Numbered from the stretch's first letter, positions 1-44,763 are shown. The stretch: 64,000 bases of DNA from Labia minor (GCA_963082975.1 OY720344.1:74202053-74266052), one strand, 5' to 3'. Numbers and translations are program-made. The notes: generated from the letters alone by a model not told the origin.

Positions 1-963
1 TTGCTAATTTACTATAAAAAAAACTTTTGAGTAAAGTCCAAACTCTTTTATTATTTTAGAATTTTGTTTGTCCAAACTATTGTGAAATAACAGTGTATAT
101 CAATATGATAGCCGCTTAAGCGAGGTAGAGGTGATGTATGATCTGTACAACGGATCTTCTCAACTTTTATATTTTTTGTTTGTTTTTTTGTTTGTAGACC
201 GCTCCTTCTTATATCAAGTAGCTTCCCATGTTTTATAAGATGAACTTTCTCAGCAAGAAAAATTGACTTGAACGCAGATCCACTAGCTTGAAAGGTTGCG
301 CGGAGTCTTTTTATTCAAATTAAAATCAATACATTTTTAGAAATATTTAGTTATTTCTAAATGGAGCAGCCTTAGATACATTAAGAAATGAATGAACCTG
401 ATGGATAAGTTTGTTAAACTCTTCGCTATATTTACATATATTAATAAACTGGTATACAAAATAATACATATTATTATTTTAATTATGAAATTTGATTAAA
501 GATTCTGTATAAGAAAAAATGTTAATATACAAAGTTCAGTGATCTTAGTAAAATAAGATCAAAGTACATTTAAAAGTCTCTTTAGAGAAATAAGATATTT
601 ATGAAAGTGTTAAGATCATCAAAATTTTAATTATATATGATTGGTTTTGATAATAATCTATTTTTCTATTATATATATATATAATAGAAGAATTACAACC
701 CATCAGTGTGAACTATACCCCTAGATCCTAGACGATCTTTTATAATATTATATACAAAAATGCATTTAATTATTTAGATATTCTAATTTAAATCGTAATA
801 TATAATTTTTATATAATTTATATTTTATAAATTAGTAATTATTAATAGATAGAAGAGAAATAAAAAATATAAATTAACAATAAATTCAATAGTTGGGTTT
901 GAATTCTAAAATTTAATTAAGAATGTTATTTTTTTATATACATTATCAGAAAAATTAAATAAG
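1..963. other. Unassigned flank at window start
   Basis: Bases 100-310 are less AT-rich. On the minus strand about 85 codons are free of stops here without an ATG, but I find no known motif or good splice acceptor, so no gene is called. The rest is AT-rich, with a (TA)n at 671-685. Confidence 0.5.
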
Positions 964-1518
964 CTTGAGTGTCTCCACTCGACTATCACGCAATTTGAAT
1001 TGTAATAAATAACATATATTATATTTAAATTAAATTTAATTAATTAAATTATAAATTAAAATTAATAAATAATATTTATTAAACCAGGGCGTTTTTGGCT
1101 CTTTATTGATGGCACCACGTCACGTGCTGGCGCGTGATTTGCAGTGTTAAAAAATTAATTCCGGTCCTTTCAATCAAACTGAAATTCTATATATAGCTGT
1201 TTTATACAATTTTTAATCATGTGCAAAACTATCAAACATATATCTTTATTTTTACGGTCAGTTTAGAGGAAAAAAATCAAAACGTTGTAGGTTCCGGTTG
1301 AGCTACATTTCTCAAATTTTGAATAATGCCCGTATACCAAATTTCATTATTCTAGCTCAAACCGTTTTTGCGTAATCTTGTCTACTTACACACACTCACA
1401 GAGATATTTTTCTCAACCTTAGTGAAAATGATTCAGGAACCTTCAAAACGTATAAAAACATCAAAATCTCGACATCGAAAATTTTCGTGATCGCAATACT
1501 ATCTATGGCGAGATAGTA
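964..1518 (-). mobile_element. 0.6-kb dispersed repeat, copy 1 (possible Helentron-like, non-autonomous)
   Basis: One of four copies of the same family in this window (others at 24919, 41827 and 59244). One end carries a short hairpin of the form GGAGTGTCTCC, then CGACTATC; the other ends in GCGAGATAGT, so subterminal inverted motifs (ACTATCTCGC) lie at both ends. The core has a conserved block with AAAACGGTTTGAGCTAGAAT-like sequence and a decayed TG/CA stretch. No coding sequence. The strand is set relative to copy 3. Confidence 0.65.
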
Positions 1519-4039
1519 ACAAATAAAAAAATATAAAATAAAATCATTGTTTCAAATTCTATTTTTTGTTTTTAATTATTTTTAATCATTTATATTTTAT
1601 TGTAATTACTTATAATATATTAAAACTAATTTTACTTAAAATATATTCAAACTAATTTTAAATTATTTTAATTACTTTATCAAAATTAATTAATATCATT
1701 TATTTAAATTTTAATATATTTATTTTAAATTTCGGATGTTAACAATGAAAGCAATTTGTTGTTTACTTCATAACATATTTTACTTTTGAAATTAAAATAT
1801 TATTATCCCATTCTATCTTTAAGAATATTTATATTTAATAGTATTAAATATTTAAATGCTTGAAATCAATACCCTTTCTATTTAAACAAAGACTTTTTCA
1901 ATGCCATAAATATCCTACTCCAAAATCTCTTTTGAATATATAACATTGGAATAAAAGGTATTGGAGCATTATTTAAGATTAGCGTTGTTCTGTGCGTTTG
2001 TATAGTTGGAATAGTCTTTTGATTTCCTTTCGAAGTCATCCAACCTTTTAAAAAGACTTATTTTATTATTGAAAATATTAAACCATTTTATATAATAACA
2101 CAATGATATTTGGACAAATTTATGGGAAATTTTTTTTTTTCATGAAATCATAATTTGTAGAAATAATAATAAATTTCAAATTCAAATTATATTTCTTTTA
2201 TTCATTGAATTTATTTAACAGTGCACCAAATTAGATTTTCCCTCAATATTTCATCAAATAATCGAGATATCTGTTACATTGATTTTTTATGAATAAATAT
2301 TCTCTAATATTAATATGAATGAGCATAATAACAATTTCTTTATTATAATTTTTACCGATCGACGTTAGTAAGGGAGGTATTGTTTTATTTCAATTTCATT
2401 GGGATTTTGAATCTATGTTCACATTTTACCCATCCTTCGCATTTATATTTAAAGTTAATAATTATACCTTAAATCTTATGGAACTGATCTGAGTTTGATT
2501 CATCGACTTCAAATCTGTTGGACAAGGACATTTTTAAAACTAATGAATTACTTAATAAATTAATCATAAAATAAATAATATATTAATAATGTAAAAACAA
2601 CTATAAAATGGTACAGTTTTGGATTTTCGCCTTTCCTAGCAATACACTACATTAGTTTATTTTAAAATTAAATTAGAAACTATTATTTGAGAGAAATTTA
2701 AAATTTACTTATTTATTTAAAAGTAAAAATTAAAAAAAAAATGGAAATTTTCACTATTTTTAACAAGTAGAAATTTGTTTAGATAATTTAATTAATTATT
2801 TTTAAGAAATTAAGAAATTTTAAAAATAAATTGTTAATTTATTGCTTAATATAATATATTAGAGATAATTATTATATTCATTTGGTGATGTTATTCATCA
2901 ATTCTTTAAATTTTTGAAAGGGTCATTGGGGTTAAAAAAATTTGACGTTAGAGGCTTAGGGTTAATACAATTTAATTGATGATGTTTGTCGGGATCCTAG
3001 AGTTTGGTAAAAATTTCAATTTGAAAGAAATGAGATAATAGTATTTAAGTATAGGCATTTGATTCCTGACCAAGGCCAATAAAAAATAGAAACTTAAATA
3101 TGTTTTTTGTCGTAGATTGATTTCTAATATTAAGTGGATCAATTCTATAAATAGAAATTGAATCTATAAATTAGAATAGTTTGATTAGTTACATTGTTTC
3201 ATAACTCTTCTTCTTCCAAGAGTGAATATTTTCAAATTTAGTCAGGTAAGAAATTCGGATATTTATAAATTATTTTAAAAAATAGTAAAAAATAAATTTT
3301 AGTTAATATGTTAATAACTTTCAATTAATAAAATATTCAACTTTTAATTATATTATTATTATTTAATTATATTATAATATTATAATGAAATATAAATGTA
3401 TATGTATAAACTTAAAAATTAATTTCCTAAACTTCAAATAATATTCACGAATCGATTTTAAAAATGATTATAGTTATAACTTAATTTTTATTAATATATT
3501 GAAAGTTTTTTCTGATTACAAGATAAGATTTTATATAGATTTTTCGATTTACAATTATGATGAATATGGGAGAGGGATACTATTACATTTTCTGTTTATC
3601 TCTTGATCCTATCAATATATATATATATATATTTTTATAGTATTTATAGGTATAAATGTTTATATAATGTTTTTTATTATTACTTTCATACTTATAAAAG
3701 TTCTTTAAGTATTGTGTCATTTGAAAGGATTTTAAAATACCATTATAAAAATGTATATTTAATTGAAATAGAATAAATTAAAACATATGTTCAGAGATAA
3801 TAAATCCTATTTTTTTTAAGTAAAAACATAATAATTAATATATTTTTATTTTTCATTTATAAAATACAATTTTTATTTCTCTTCTTTCTTCATTTGATTT
3901 ATATATATATATATATACATGGCCCTTTTCCAGAGAGAGAGGGGATTTGATTTTGAATCAGGTATGTCATTAATAATGACTTTAGATGAACCTGCTTCTT
4001 CTACCTGTTCAAAGGTCTCTAGTCCATGTGTTGATACCT
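1519..4039. other. AT-rich flank upstream of ATPalpha
   Basis: Mostly featureless. About 33 bp near 2353-2385 (ACCGATCGACGTTAGTAAGG) are shared with repeats at 22857 and 60064. Donor-like sites at 3245 (AGTCAG|GTAAGA) and 3961 (AATCAG|GTATGT) might belong to untranslated first exons. (TA)n runs lie at 3617-3630 and 3901-3916. Confidence 0.5.
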
Positions 4040-4560
4040 GATAAATTTCTTAAAGTGTGGTCGGCTGCTGGAGGCGAGCGATTTCGGTGCATGTCCCGTC
4101 TCCGTAGTTGACCCTCACGGCTGTTTGTTGGCCGGGCCCGAGGTCAGCCGAAACTTGCCGATGTGCGCCATCGCTGTGACGCAGTGTGACGTCAGCAACA
4201 ACGAACCGACTTGCCTGGCTGAGCCCCGAAGCCCACCGAACGGTTCAATAAAGTCCGTTGCAGGCAAGGAGCAGTCGAGCGCCAGGGCCCGATGTGTGTG
4301 TGTGGCTAGCAGCGAATGTGCGGCGCCCCTCTCCCTTTTTTTCGAAATCATTCAATATACAAAAGAAGACAACTTTTTGAAATATCCACCCATTAGGGCC
4401 CAAACGCACAGACACCGACCCGAACAAACAACAAGAATCGACCCCCCGTCCCAGCCTCGGCTTGCAAGTGTCAAACCGGTTCAAACGTCTATATTGATTT
4501 GATCCCGGAGTGTATATTTCGTGCTGGTGATAAAATAAGTGATCTTTTCTGTTTTTCTAG
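4040..4560 (+). promoter_or_regulatory. GC-richer island: putative promoter and 5' UTR of ATPalpha
   Basis: This is the longest clearly GC-enriched stretch in the first 20 kb and lies directly before the start codon. It holds a perfect CRE palindrome (4187-4194) and no clear TATA box. The forward frame open at 4125-4502 has no recognisable protein features, so I read it as non-coding leader or promoter. A pyrimidine tract ending in AG at 4559-4560 could be a 3' splice site of a leader intron, in which case the start-codon exon would begin at 4561. The transcription start cannot be read from sequence. Confidence 0.55.
4187..4194 (+). promoter_or_regulatory. CRE palindrome (TGACGTCA) upstream of ATPalpha
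   Basis: An exact 8-bp cAMP-response element lies 463 bp before the start codon inside the GC-rich island. CREB/ATF factors bind this site, and an ATF/CRE-type site is known in the vertebrate alpha-1 subunit promoter. Function here is inferred from position. Confidence 0.45.
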
Positions 4561-4656
4561 TGTCCCCCGCCTTAAAAGAAATTAGGAACCCAAGTGTGCA
4601 AGTGCAATAAGGCTTCAACTACCACCCACTGCAATTAGTTCAGGCATCTCAACGCC

Positions 4657-37188
<32,532 letters not shown>

Positions 37189-38149
37189 GGGAAAGACGAT
37201 GCAGCGGTGGAGGTGGTGTCAGAATGGAAACGGTGTTGGAGGTGCCGGGAACGAGCTCTGGAGACCAATCGAAATATATATTGTATATTATATAGTTCAA
37301 AAGAGGATGAATCTGAAGAAGGAGACTGTGTGTGTCGTCGCTCTGACTAGAAGGTGCTTAGAATTGATGAAGTCGAAAAGGATGGAGACTTTAAAAAAAA
37401 ATAATAAAAATATATACCGGAGCTCTCACCAGCCCCCCCCATCTCCCTGAGTGTGTGCAGGGCGTAGCCGTGCTCTCATCAAGCCCACCCCACCCTTCAC
37501 TCGTCCAGCGATTTCCTAAAAAAAAAACCACGAGTTAGTAAATATATCTATATATAGATATATATATAATATATAGGCATAGATATATTTATATATATTT
37601 ATATATATATAAAAGAAAGCAAAGCAGCATTGTATTAGAGACATGAACAAATGGCGTACGGGGGAGGGTTTTTTTTTTGTTTTTTTTTTTTTGTTTTCTT
37701 GAACCTCACAAATACAAATATAAAAAAAGTAAAAAATCATAAAAAAAATATATATATTAAAAAAAAAACGCTTCGCTCGAGCCACGTTTTAGTAGGCAAC
37801 TGCTAGGGGACTTATGTACCAGTGATGAGGGCTGCTCGGTCACCGAGGAGAGGCATCGCAACGTGAGTGTTAGATTGAGAGCGTAGAAGTGAGCCAGTGC
37901 AGCATCATGCTAGAGACTCTTTATCATCAACATAAATAATAAAAATAAAATAAATAAAAAAAAGTATTTTATGAAATAATAATAATAATAAAAAAAATAA
38001 TATTATATAAAATTGGTTGTTATTACTGCAAGATGTATATGATTCTGCTGTTAAATTTACACTTCATTTTTTTGTTTAATTTTTAATTTATATTTTTTAG
38101 ATTCAGGGTTCTAAAATACTGTTATATGAAGATTGTTGTGTAATGCCTA

Positions 38150-38155
38150 AATAAA
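38150..38155 (+). terminator. Poly(A) signal AATAAA (proximal)
   Basis: Canonical hexamer about 960 nt after the ATPalpha stop, in GCCTAAATAAAAAGGC context. Confidence 0.4.
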
Positions 38156-38588
38156 AAGGCAACAGAATGATGAAAAAAAAGATATTTAAAAAATACCTAT
38201 TTTTCGGAAATGTATAAGATTAAAGAACAAGAATATCAATGTTGGGAAATTTAAACGTTATATAGCTATTATAATACATTATATTATAATAACACACATT
38301 CACAAACGAAATGTTAATTAAATATATAGAGAAAAAAATATGTATGTTTGAAAGTTTTAAAAAAACGTATAAATCATAATTCTGATTTAAAAAAAACATG
38401 GTAAAAATCAAGCCACACATGTATGTAAATGTATAAGTTTATAAAGGCCGTAGTTGCATCCGAGAACAATTTATAATTGTTCCAATGCTCAAAAAATAGC
38501 TGCTCCGCCCGCTTCCACTTTAAAAAAATTCATGCAAATATATATAAAACAATCTAATAAACAAAAAACTATTTATAAAAAATAAAAT

Positions 38589-38613
38589 TAAATATATATA
38601 TATATATATATAT
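38589..38613. repeat. (TA)n microsatellite
   Basis: TA dinucleotide run in the 3' flank of ATPalpha. Confidence 0.85.
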
Positions 38614-38669
38614 TAATAAATTAAAATCTTGAATGTCAACTAAAGTATCTGAGAGAAGGCCTCAGTGAT

Positions 38670-38695
38670 GGCGGGCGCAGCAGCTGCGGCCCGCC
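38670..38695 (+). other. GC-rich hairpin in the ATPalpha 3' region
   Basis: GGCGGGC pairs with GCCCGCC, and inside it GCAGC pairs with GCTGC around a single A, with one bulged G. It is the most GC-rich short structure in the window. In RNA it would be very stable. Confidence 0.6.
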
Positions 38696-39750
38696 CTGCG
38701 AGGCTCCCACTAACATTCCACACACATGCGAGAACAGTTGCCTTAAATGGAATGAAATTTCATTTTGGAAACGTGCACATAAACGCAAAAATCACAAATA
38801 CACATATAAAACACACACATACACACACACACTACTCATGTTCACAGCCAAAATAAAAAAAATAACACAACAACATAGAACACAAAAACATTCATAAAAA
38901 TCAATAATAAATAAATAGTTAAAAATAACCCATTCATCCATTAAAAAACACTTCATGAACATTCAATGTCAACTGTATTTGCTTTTATTATTTTTTGGAG
39001 AAAAGAAAAAAAATTGTTTTTTTTTCATCATCCCTAGCTTGGTGTTTTATTCCAACCCATCTGTTGCATTTCAACGTTGTTAAAAAAAAATATTTAAAAA
39101 TTAAAAAAAAAAAATCAAATAAATAAATAAATAAAAATCAATATAAAAAAAAAACGAAAATAAATCGGTACATCTTGTTGTTTCCCATGCTAAAGACTAT
39201 AAGAAATCGCATAGATTTTTTTGTCCTTTTCTTCTTTAAAAAAAAACAAAAAAAAATTTTAAAAATTTAAACAAAAATAAAAAAAAAACAAAAAAAAATT
39301 TAAAAAATGAGTATCATTACATAGAACATTTTAGAGTAGCAAACCACAGATGAGGTATGGATTGAGCTACATTATTCATAGCTGATAAAAACATGCTTGA
39401 AAAAAACTGGATATGTAGATTTTAGATGTGCATTTAGGTTAGTCTTAACCGTGTTGTTAAAAGGTCATTACAAGAATCTTTAAAAAAAAAATACAAATAA
39501 AGGAAGCCTCTTTGGTCTCTTTGTATTGAGAGTTGCCGAAAAGGACCCACTGGCGGATCAGGACAGAAGCACCCGAGAATTGCTTGCATAGTGGCGTGGA
39601 GCGATATCATGCTGGAACCTCACCCCATCCCTTCTCACTCACCCCCAACATCCATTTAATCCAATGTCATGATCAAACGTTGAAAAACACACATTGAAAA
39701 TATCATTGTATAGTATTTTCGTAACATTACCTTCTATGTTAATTTTATTC

Positions 39751-39755
<5 letters not shown>

Positions 39756-39787
<32 letters not shown>
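39756..39787. repeat. (AT)16 microsatellite
   Basis: Perfect AT dinucleotide run in the 3' flank of ATPalpha. Confidence 0.9.
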
Positions 39788-39792
<5 letters not shown>

Positions 39793-40967
39793 AATATAAT
39801 TTATATAAAACAATCTCAATGTACTTATTCTGAAATCAAAATCAATCCAAAATAGTCTCCATTTTATACTCCTTTTGTAATTTTTCTATTGCTTTTTTAT
39901 CAAATCATTGTTATTTAAAATAAATTTAAAAAAAATAACTAAATTACCGAAAATTTTGATAACTTGAAAGGTATAAAAAGGCATTTAAGACAAGATAACA
40001 AAACAAGTTCATTATTTTGGATTGATTCTGTTTTCATTAATTAATTATTTGTTCATTGAGTTGTTAAATAAAAATAAGTATTGTTAATTTATTGTTTGAA
40101 TAATCATTTCAATTAATTTTAGAGTATATGTATATATATAAAACATTTTTACAAATATATATCTATGTATCTATATTTATATAGATACATAGATATATAT
40201 ATATAGATTATTTGTATTTATATATATATATAAAATACTTTTTATATTAAACAAAATAAATAAACTTTAGTTTAAAACTGCTACAACACCCAATTGTGAC
40301 ATTCTATTAACGAATCATTTTTGTTTCATGGAGGTTCCAAAATGATTTCGCAGTGGCGTGGCGGTCCTCAGTGTTTAGGGGACACGTTGAAAAATAAAAT
40401 AAAATATATAAAAGAAATATATATATAATATATATATGTATGTATGTATGTATACCTATATATATAAATATATATACGTATATAAATATATATATAAAAG
40501 TTGTTTTTATCAATTTAATTATTATATTGTAAATATTTTAAATATGAAAACTCTATTATTATTATTATTATTCTTCTAATTATTATTATTATTATTATTA
40601 TTATCAGAATTTTAATTTCCTGCTTGTGTTGTTGCGCGGGACTTTCCATCCTCCGTCTTGTATTGGCTAGAGATAATAAAGAAAAATTTAAAAAAAGCTG
40701 TAAAAAGTGTCAACAAGTTTGGGTGTTAAATAAAAAATAAATAAATAAAACTAAGTTCTTAAAACACATGTTGAAAATATTCATTAATCATTGTTTAATA
40801 GCATAGTATACCAATATTAATTAAAATCAATTAAACAACTCTTCATAAATAGCTAAGTTTTTCTTTATTTCTGTTTTTTTTTCTCTCTCTCTCTCTCTCT
40901 TTCTTTTTCTATATCTCATTTACTTTTCTTTCTAATTTTTGTTTTGATCCATGTGAACCTTGATCCT

Positions 40968-40973
40968 AATAAA
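40968..40973 (+). terminator. Poly(A) signal AATAAA (distal)
   Basis: Hexamer followed within 15 nt by a GT-rich downstream element. It could define the longest ATPalpha transcript, 3.8 kb after the stop. Confidence 0.4.
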
Positions 40974-41826
40974 AGACGAATGTTGTTTTCATGTGACCTG
41001 TAGCACAAATATTTTGTAAAAGATGCTGATTAATTATAAATAAATTGTAGACAATAATTGATTTAAATATTTTACAATGGCGTCAAGTTTCTTTATATCT
41101 CTTTATATTCCTAGTAATAATCATAATTAAAGTTATTTTTTTTTTTAATAAAAACAATAATTAAGATTTTTAAATCTATTTAATTGTATATTATTTTTAA
41201 TTCAAATTTATTTTAAATAAAATATTTAAATATTTTTTTTTAAATCTCGTAATTTTTTCTATACATAAGAAGTTACTTTTTTTTTAATTTAAAAATTTAT
41301 AAAAATTAAATAATTTGGTAATAATATACAGTAAAATTATATATACATATATATAATTATTATATGTATATATAATTATTCTAAAATAGCTAATTTTCTC
41401 ATTCATTTTGATAATTCAAATTATATTTTATAAAAAACACATCATTAATATATTTTTATTGATCTGAAGAAACACATTTGTTGTAACAATTAAATCAATA
41501 TTTATATTTAAATTTGAAATTTAAAAAAAAATAGTTTCTTTAAGAAATAATAATTTTAAAATTAAAAAAATATTGACTATGAAATCAATTATTTAATCTT
41601 CCCAAGTAACATTTTTGATCAATTGTTACTAATTTTTTAACTGAAAGATTATTTCAAATTAATAAAATTTATTAAAATATAAAAAAAACTTTAAAAACAC
41701 ACTTTTATTTAAATGCAGTAAAAACGAGAAAATAATTTTTCCACACACACCACCATTTCCTTAAAATTAATCATATTGAAAAAATGAAGCGTGGGCGCCT
41801 ATTTATTTTTTTGCTTATTTATTTTT

Positions 41827-42440
41827 ACTATCTCGTCAAAGTTAGTATTGCGATCACGAAAATTTTCGATGTTGAGATTTTGATGTTTTTATACGTTTTG
41901 AAGGTTCCTGAATCATTTTCACTAAGGTTGAGAAAAATGTCTGTGTGTATGTGTGTATGTGTGTGTGTGTGTATGTATGTAGGCAAGATTACGCAAAAAC
42001 GGTTTGAGCTAGAATGATGAAATTTGGTACATGGACATTATTCAAAATTCATAGTTTTCTATCAACTTTTGAGAAATGTAGCTCAACCGGAAGAGGGTCA
42101 TTACCTACAACGTTTTGATTTTTTTTCCTCTAAAGTGACCGTAAAAATAAAGATATATGTTTGATAATTTTTCACATGATTAATAATTGTATAAAACTGC
42201 TATATATAGAATTTCAGCTTGATTGATTCGCTGAAATTACCAGAATTAATTTTTTAACACTGCAAATCTCACGCGCCAACACGTGACGTGGTGCCATCAA
42301 CAAAAAGCCAAACATGCGCTGGTTTAATATTTATTATTTATTATTTATAATTTATAATTAATTAAATTTAATTTAAATATAATATATTATGTTATTTAAT
42401 CCAATTCAAATTGCGAGATAGTCGAGTGGAGACACTCCAG
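41827..42440 (+). mobile_element. 0.6-kb dispersed repeat, copy 3 (best preserved)
   Basis: Starts ACTATCTCGTC and ends GCGAGATAGTCGAGTGGAGA then CACTCCAG, so inverted subterminal motifs sit at the two ends, with a small hairpin (CTGGAGTGTCTCC read inward) at the right end. The core carries a TG-rich microsatellite (about 41940-41985). Such an architecture recalls non-autonomous Helentrons of the DINE/HINE type. That assignment is inference; the repeat family itself is seen directly. Confidence 0.7.
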
Positions 42441-42445
42441 CTAAT

Positions 42446-43278
42446 TTTTTATTGTAAAGAGAATTGGAAATTTAACATTCATAATAAAAAAGCACAAAAA
42501 TAACTTATGTAGCAAAAATTATGTCACTTAAATGATGACCACCATTTTCTCTACACTGTACGAGTCTCCTGGAAAAGTTAGTCATGACTCTCTTCAATGT
42601 TTGGCGCGGGATCTCACGACTTTCTCGCCGAATGTTCTCCTTCAGTTGGTTCAAATTATTTGGTCTGTTAACATAAACTCTTCCCTTGAGGTCCCCCCAT
42701 AGATAAAAGTCACAAGGGGACAAGTCGGGAGAACGTGCCGGCCATTCGATGTCACCTCTGAGCGAGATCAGCTTACCGGGTAAAAATCCTCTGAGTTGAG
42801 CCATGGACGCCCGAGAGGTATGGGCAGTTGCTCCGTCCTGCTGAAACCAGACCCTCCTGAGAGGGATACGATGGCGACGTAACTCTGGAATGAGAAAGTC
42901 ACGGATCATGGCAATATAACGCGCTGAGTTCACTGTCACTGTTTGGCCATTCTCCTCAAAAAAATAAGGCCCTAACACTGTTGACCTACACACTGCAGCC
43001 CAGACAGTTACTCTTTCACAGTGAATAGGCTGCTTGTGAAGTTCCTGAGGGTTTCTTGGAGCCCAATAACGAAAATTTACAGTACAGTGTAGAGAAAATG
43101 GTGGTCATCATTTAAGTGACATAATTTTTGCTACATAAGTTATTTTTGTGCTTTTTTATTATGAATGTTAAATTTCCATTTCTCCTCTTTACATTAAAAA
43201 AAAATAATTAAAATATCTCAACACAACTTTTTTATTTATCCCATTTCAAAAACCGTCAGGTTTGACTGCCGGACCCTG
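42446..43278 (-). mobile_element. Palindromic Tc1/mariner-superfamily element
   Basis: The transposase 3' half reads on the minus strand from about 43082 to a stop at 42505. Its last codons and 3' flank (42454-42560) occur again inverted at 43080-43192. The right end at 43278 is a terminus reading CAGGGTCCGGCAGTCAAACC inward, next to TA. The left end lacks this terminus and abuts copy 3 of the dispersed repeat. Both ends therefore derive from the element's 3' side. Confidence 0.75.
42505..43081 (-). pseudogene. Transposase, 5'-truncated (DDE, Tc1/mariner superfamily)
   Basis: The open frame continues upstream of the Met at 42993 and shows FRYWAPRNPQELHKQPIHC, GPYFFEENGQTVTVN, the catalytic QQDGATAHTS and then WPARSPDLSPCDFYLWG with the third acidic position. 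It ends VQCRENGGHHLSDIIFAT. The DNA-binding half and first catalytic Asp are absent, replaced at 43082 by the inverted copy of its own 3' end. Frame and stop are intact, so the break looks fairly recent. Confidence 0.85.
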
Positions 43279-43369
43279 TATATGTTAATTAATCCAATTC
43301 AAATTCTCAGCAACGTGGAGACAAAAACCTCTTTCATATATATATATTTAGATAGAATATACATTAAAT

Positions 43370-43636
43370 CAGTGATTCACAAAGTGGGCGCTACCGCCCC
43401 CTCGTGGGCGCTGGAGCGATCCAGAGGGCGGTAATGGCCACAGGTGTATTTAGGGAAAATTACTTTTCTATTCTGAGATCAATAAATAGATACATAAATT
43501 CAATGTTTCTAATTTACACCTTTATTTATAATATTTTGCAAATAAGTACATTTATCTTTCTGTTTAATTGTTATTAAAATTAAAAAAAGGTTAATTTCCA
43601 AGGGGGCGCTTGGTCAAATAAGTTTAGGAACCACTC
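43370..43636. mobile_element. hAT-type MITE fragment
   Basis: The left end CAGTGATTCACAAAGTGGGC and the right end GTTTAGGAACCACT resemble the widespread hAT terminus CAGTGGTTC. GC-rich blocks (GGGCGCTACCGCCCCCTC and AAGGGGGCGCTTGG) lie inside each end. No convincing target duplication remains. Confidence 0.6.
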
Positions 43637-43980
43637 CATATGGTGTAATTTTTTTATTACGACTCTAAAGTTACTATCACACTTAGGTTCATATGTGTAA
43701 TAATTAACTTTTTTCTGTCCAGTAGATTGACTATGATTATGTAATCAAATGTTGATCAGGGTACAGATGTCGTTATTGTTGACGACTGAGCTCAGTTCAC
43801 GTGTCATTTGTGCGTAATCAGAGATGTTTGGAATGAAAATTGGTGGGGGGTTGTTTTTGGGTTTAAAGGGAGGGAGGAGAGACATCATCGGAAGCTATTT
43901 TAGAAAGAGCCTTGAATCGATTATGTGAGTTGAGGATTGTGTAATCGGTAATTTCTTTTTGTTTTACATTTCTTGGCGTC

Positions 43981-44469
43981 TCATGGCTTTCTCTCTGCCT
44001 TTTCTTTCTTGAATCGAACCAACTGCCAACCCTGAGCATCGTTGGAATTGGTGTTATCTGTATTGTTAATGCCCTCCATCATGTCCTTTTCGTGATGTAG
44101 TAGGCATGTGCCGTGATATCTTCTATTGCAGTGATTGCAGTGATAGTTTTTCGAATTAATTTTTAAAAAATTTGCAATATACACATATGAACATAACAAG
44201 ACAACAAGAATGTAACATTTATGTATATATATATATAGAAACTCGAATAGTCCAAAAGGAGTTATAATAGCTGTTTTATGAATATCTTCAGGTGCTATTG
44301 GAATGTGATGATACGCCTTAACGAGATCAATTTTTGAGAAAATTGTTTTCTCGCTTAGCTGACTATTAAAATCCTGTACATGAGGAATTGGGTAGCAATC
44401 TGGGACAGTAACAGCGTTGCGTGCTCGATAGTCACCGCATGGTCTCCACGATCCATCTTCGATTGGCAT
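43981..44469 (-). pseudogene. Ty3/gypsy reverse-transcriptase fragment joined to a Cys/His-rich segment
   Basis: From the Met at 44469 the frame reads [20 protein letters not shown], then [27 protein letters not shown] and TPFGLFEF: the start of a gypsy-type reverse transcriptase, up to just before the next catalytic block. Near a TA run (about 44225-44240) homology stops. The frame continues into [16 protein letters not shown] and [14 protein letters not shown], which look like part of a different retroelement. No active-site YxDD is present. Non-functional. Confidence 0.8.
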
Positions 44470-44763
44470 GATTGCAAAATTTTATTATACGACCTCGGAT
44501 TTATATAATTTAACGTTCGCGGGTCACCAATTTAATTGATTTTAATTGAATCAAAATTTTATTTTATTAAATTTATCCATGCATATATTTAAAGAAAAGT
44601 ATTAAGATCTTTGATAAAAATATATTACATCAGAAGGCTTAGTTAATCATAATTTATTTATTAACAAGTAAACAAACAAATTAATATTAAGAATTTACAA
44701 CAAAAAATGATGTTATTTATATAAATTGATTATAATTAATTATATATTTATATCTAATCTAAT

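Larger units (their letters stand above)
37189..40990 (+). other. Probable long 3' UTR and downstream flank of ATPalpha
   Basis: After the stop, islands of mixed-composition sequence (37190-37510, 37770-37930, 38640-38770, 39520-39670) alternate with A-rich and TA-repeat stretches. Poly(A) signals AATAAA occur at 38150, 40675 and 40968; the last is followed by a GT-rich stretch (TGTTGTTTTCATGTG), the best-formed 3' end. No credible protein frame is present; those at 37199-37450 and 37516-37785 look random. How far the transcript reaches is inferred. Confidence 0.5.

Noticed and set aside
1-310. About 85 stop-free codons on the minus strand and a pyrimidine-rich AG near 196 on the plus strand, as possible exons of a neighbouring gene
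   Set aside because: No recognisable protein, no start codon and no convincing pair of splice sites; too weak to call.
3245-3961. Donor-like sites suggesting untranslated first exons of the pump gene
   Set aside because: Consensus matches of this length are expected by chance; no promoter evidence or transcript to support them.
4125-4502. 125-codon forward frame before the pump start codon, and overlapping reverse frames
   Set aside because: Long only because the GC-rich island has few stops; no domain, and it lies where promoter or 5' UTR is expected.
37199-37785. Open frames in the pump 3' UTR
   Set aside because: No domain, and they overlap simple sequence; more likely untranslated region.
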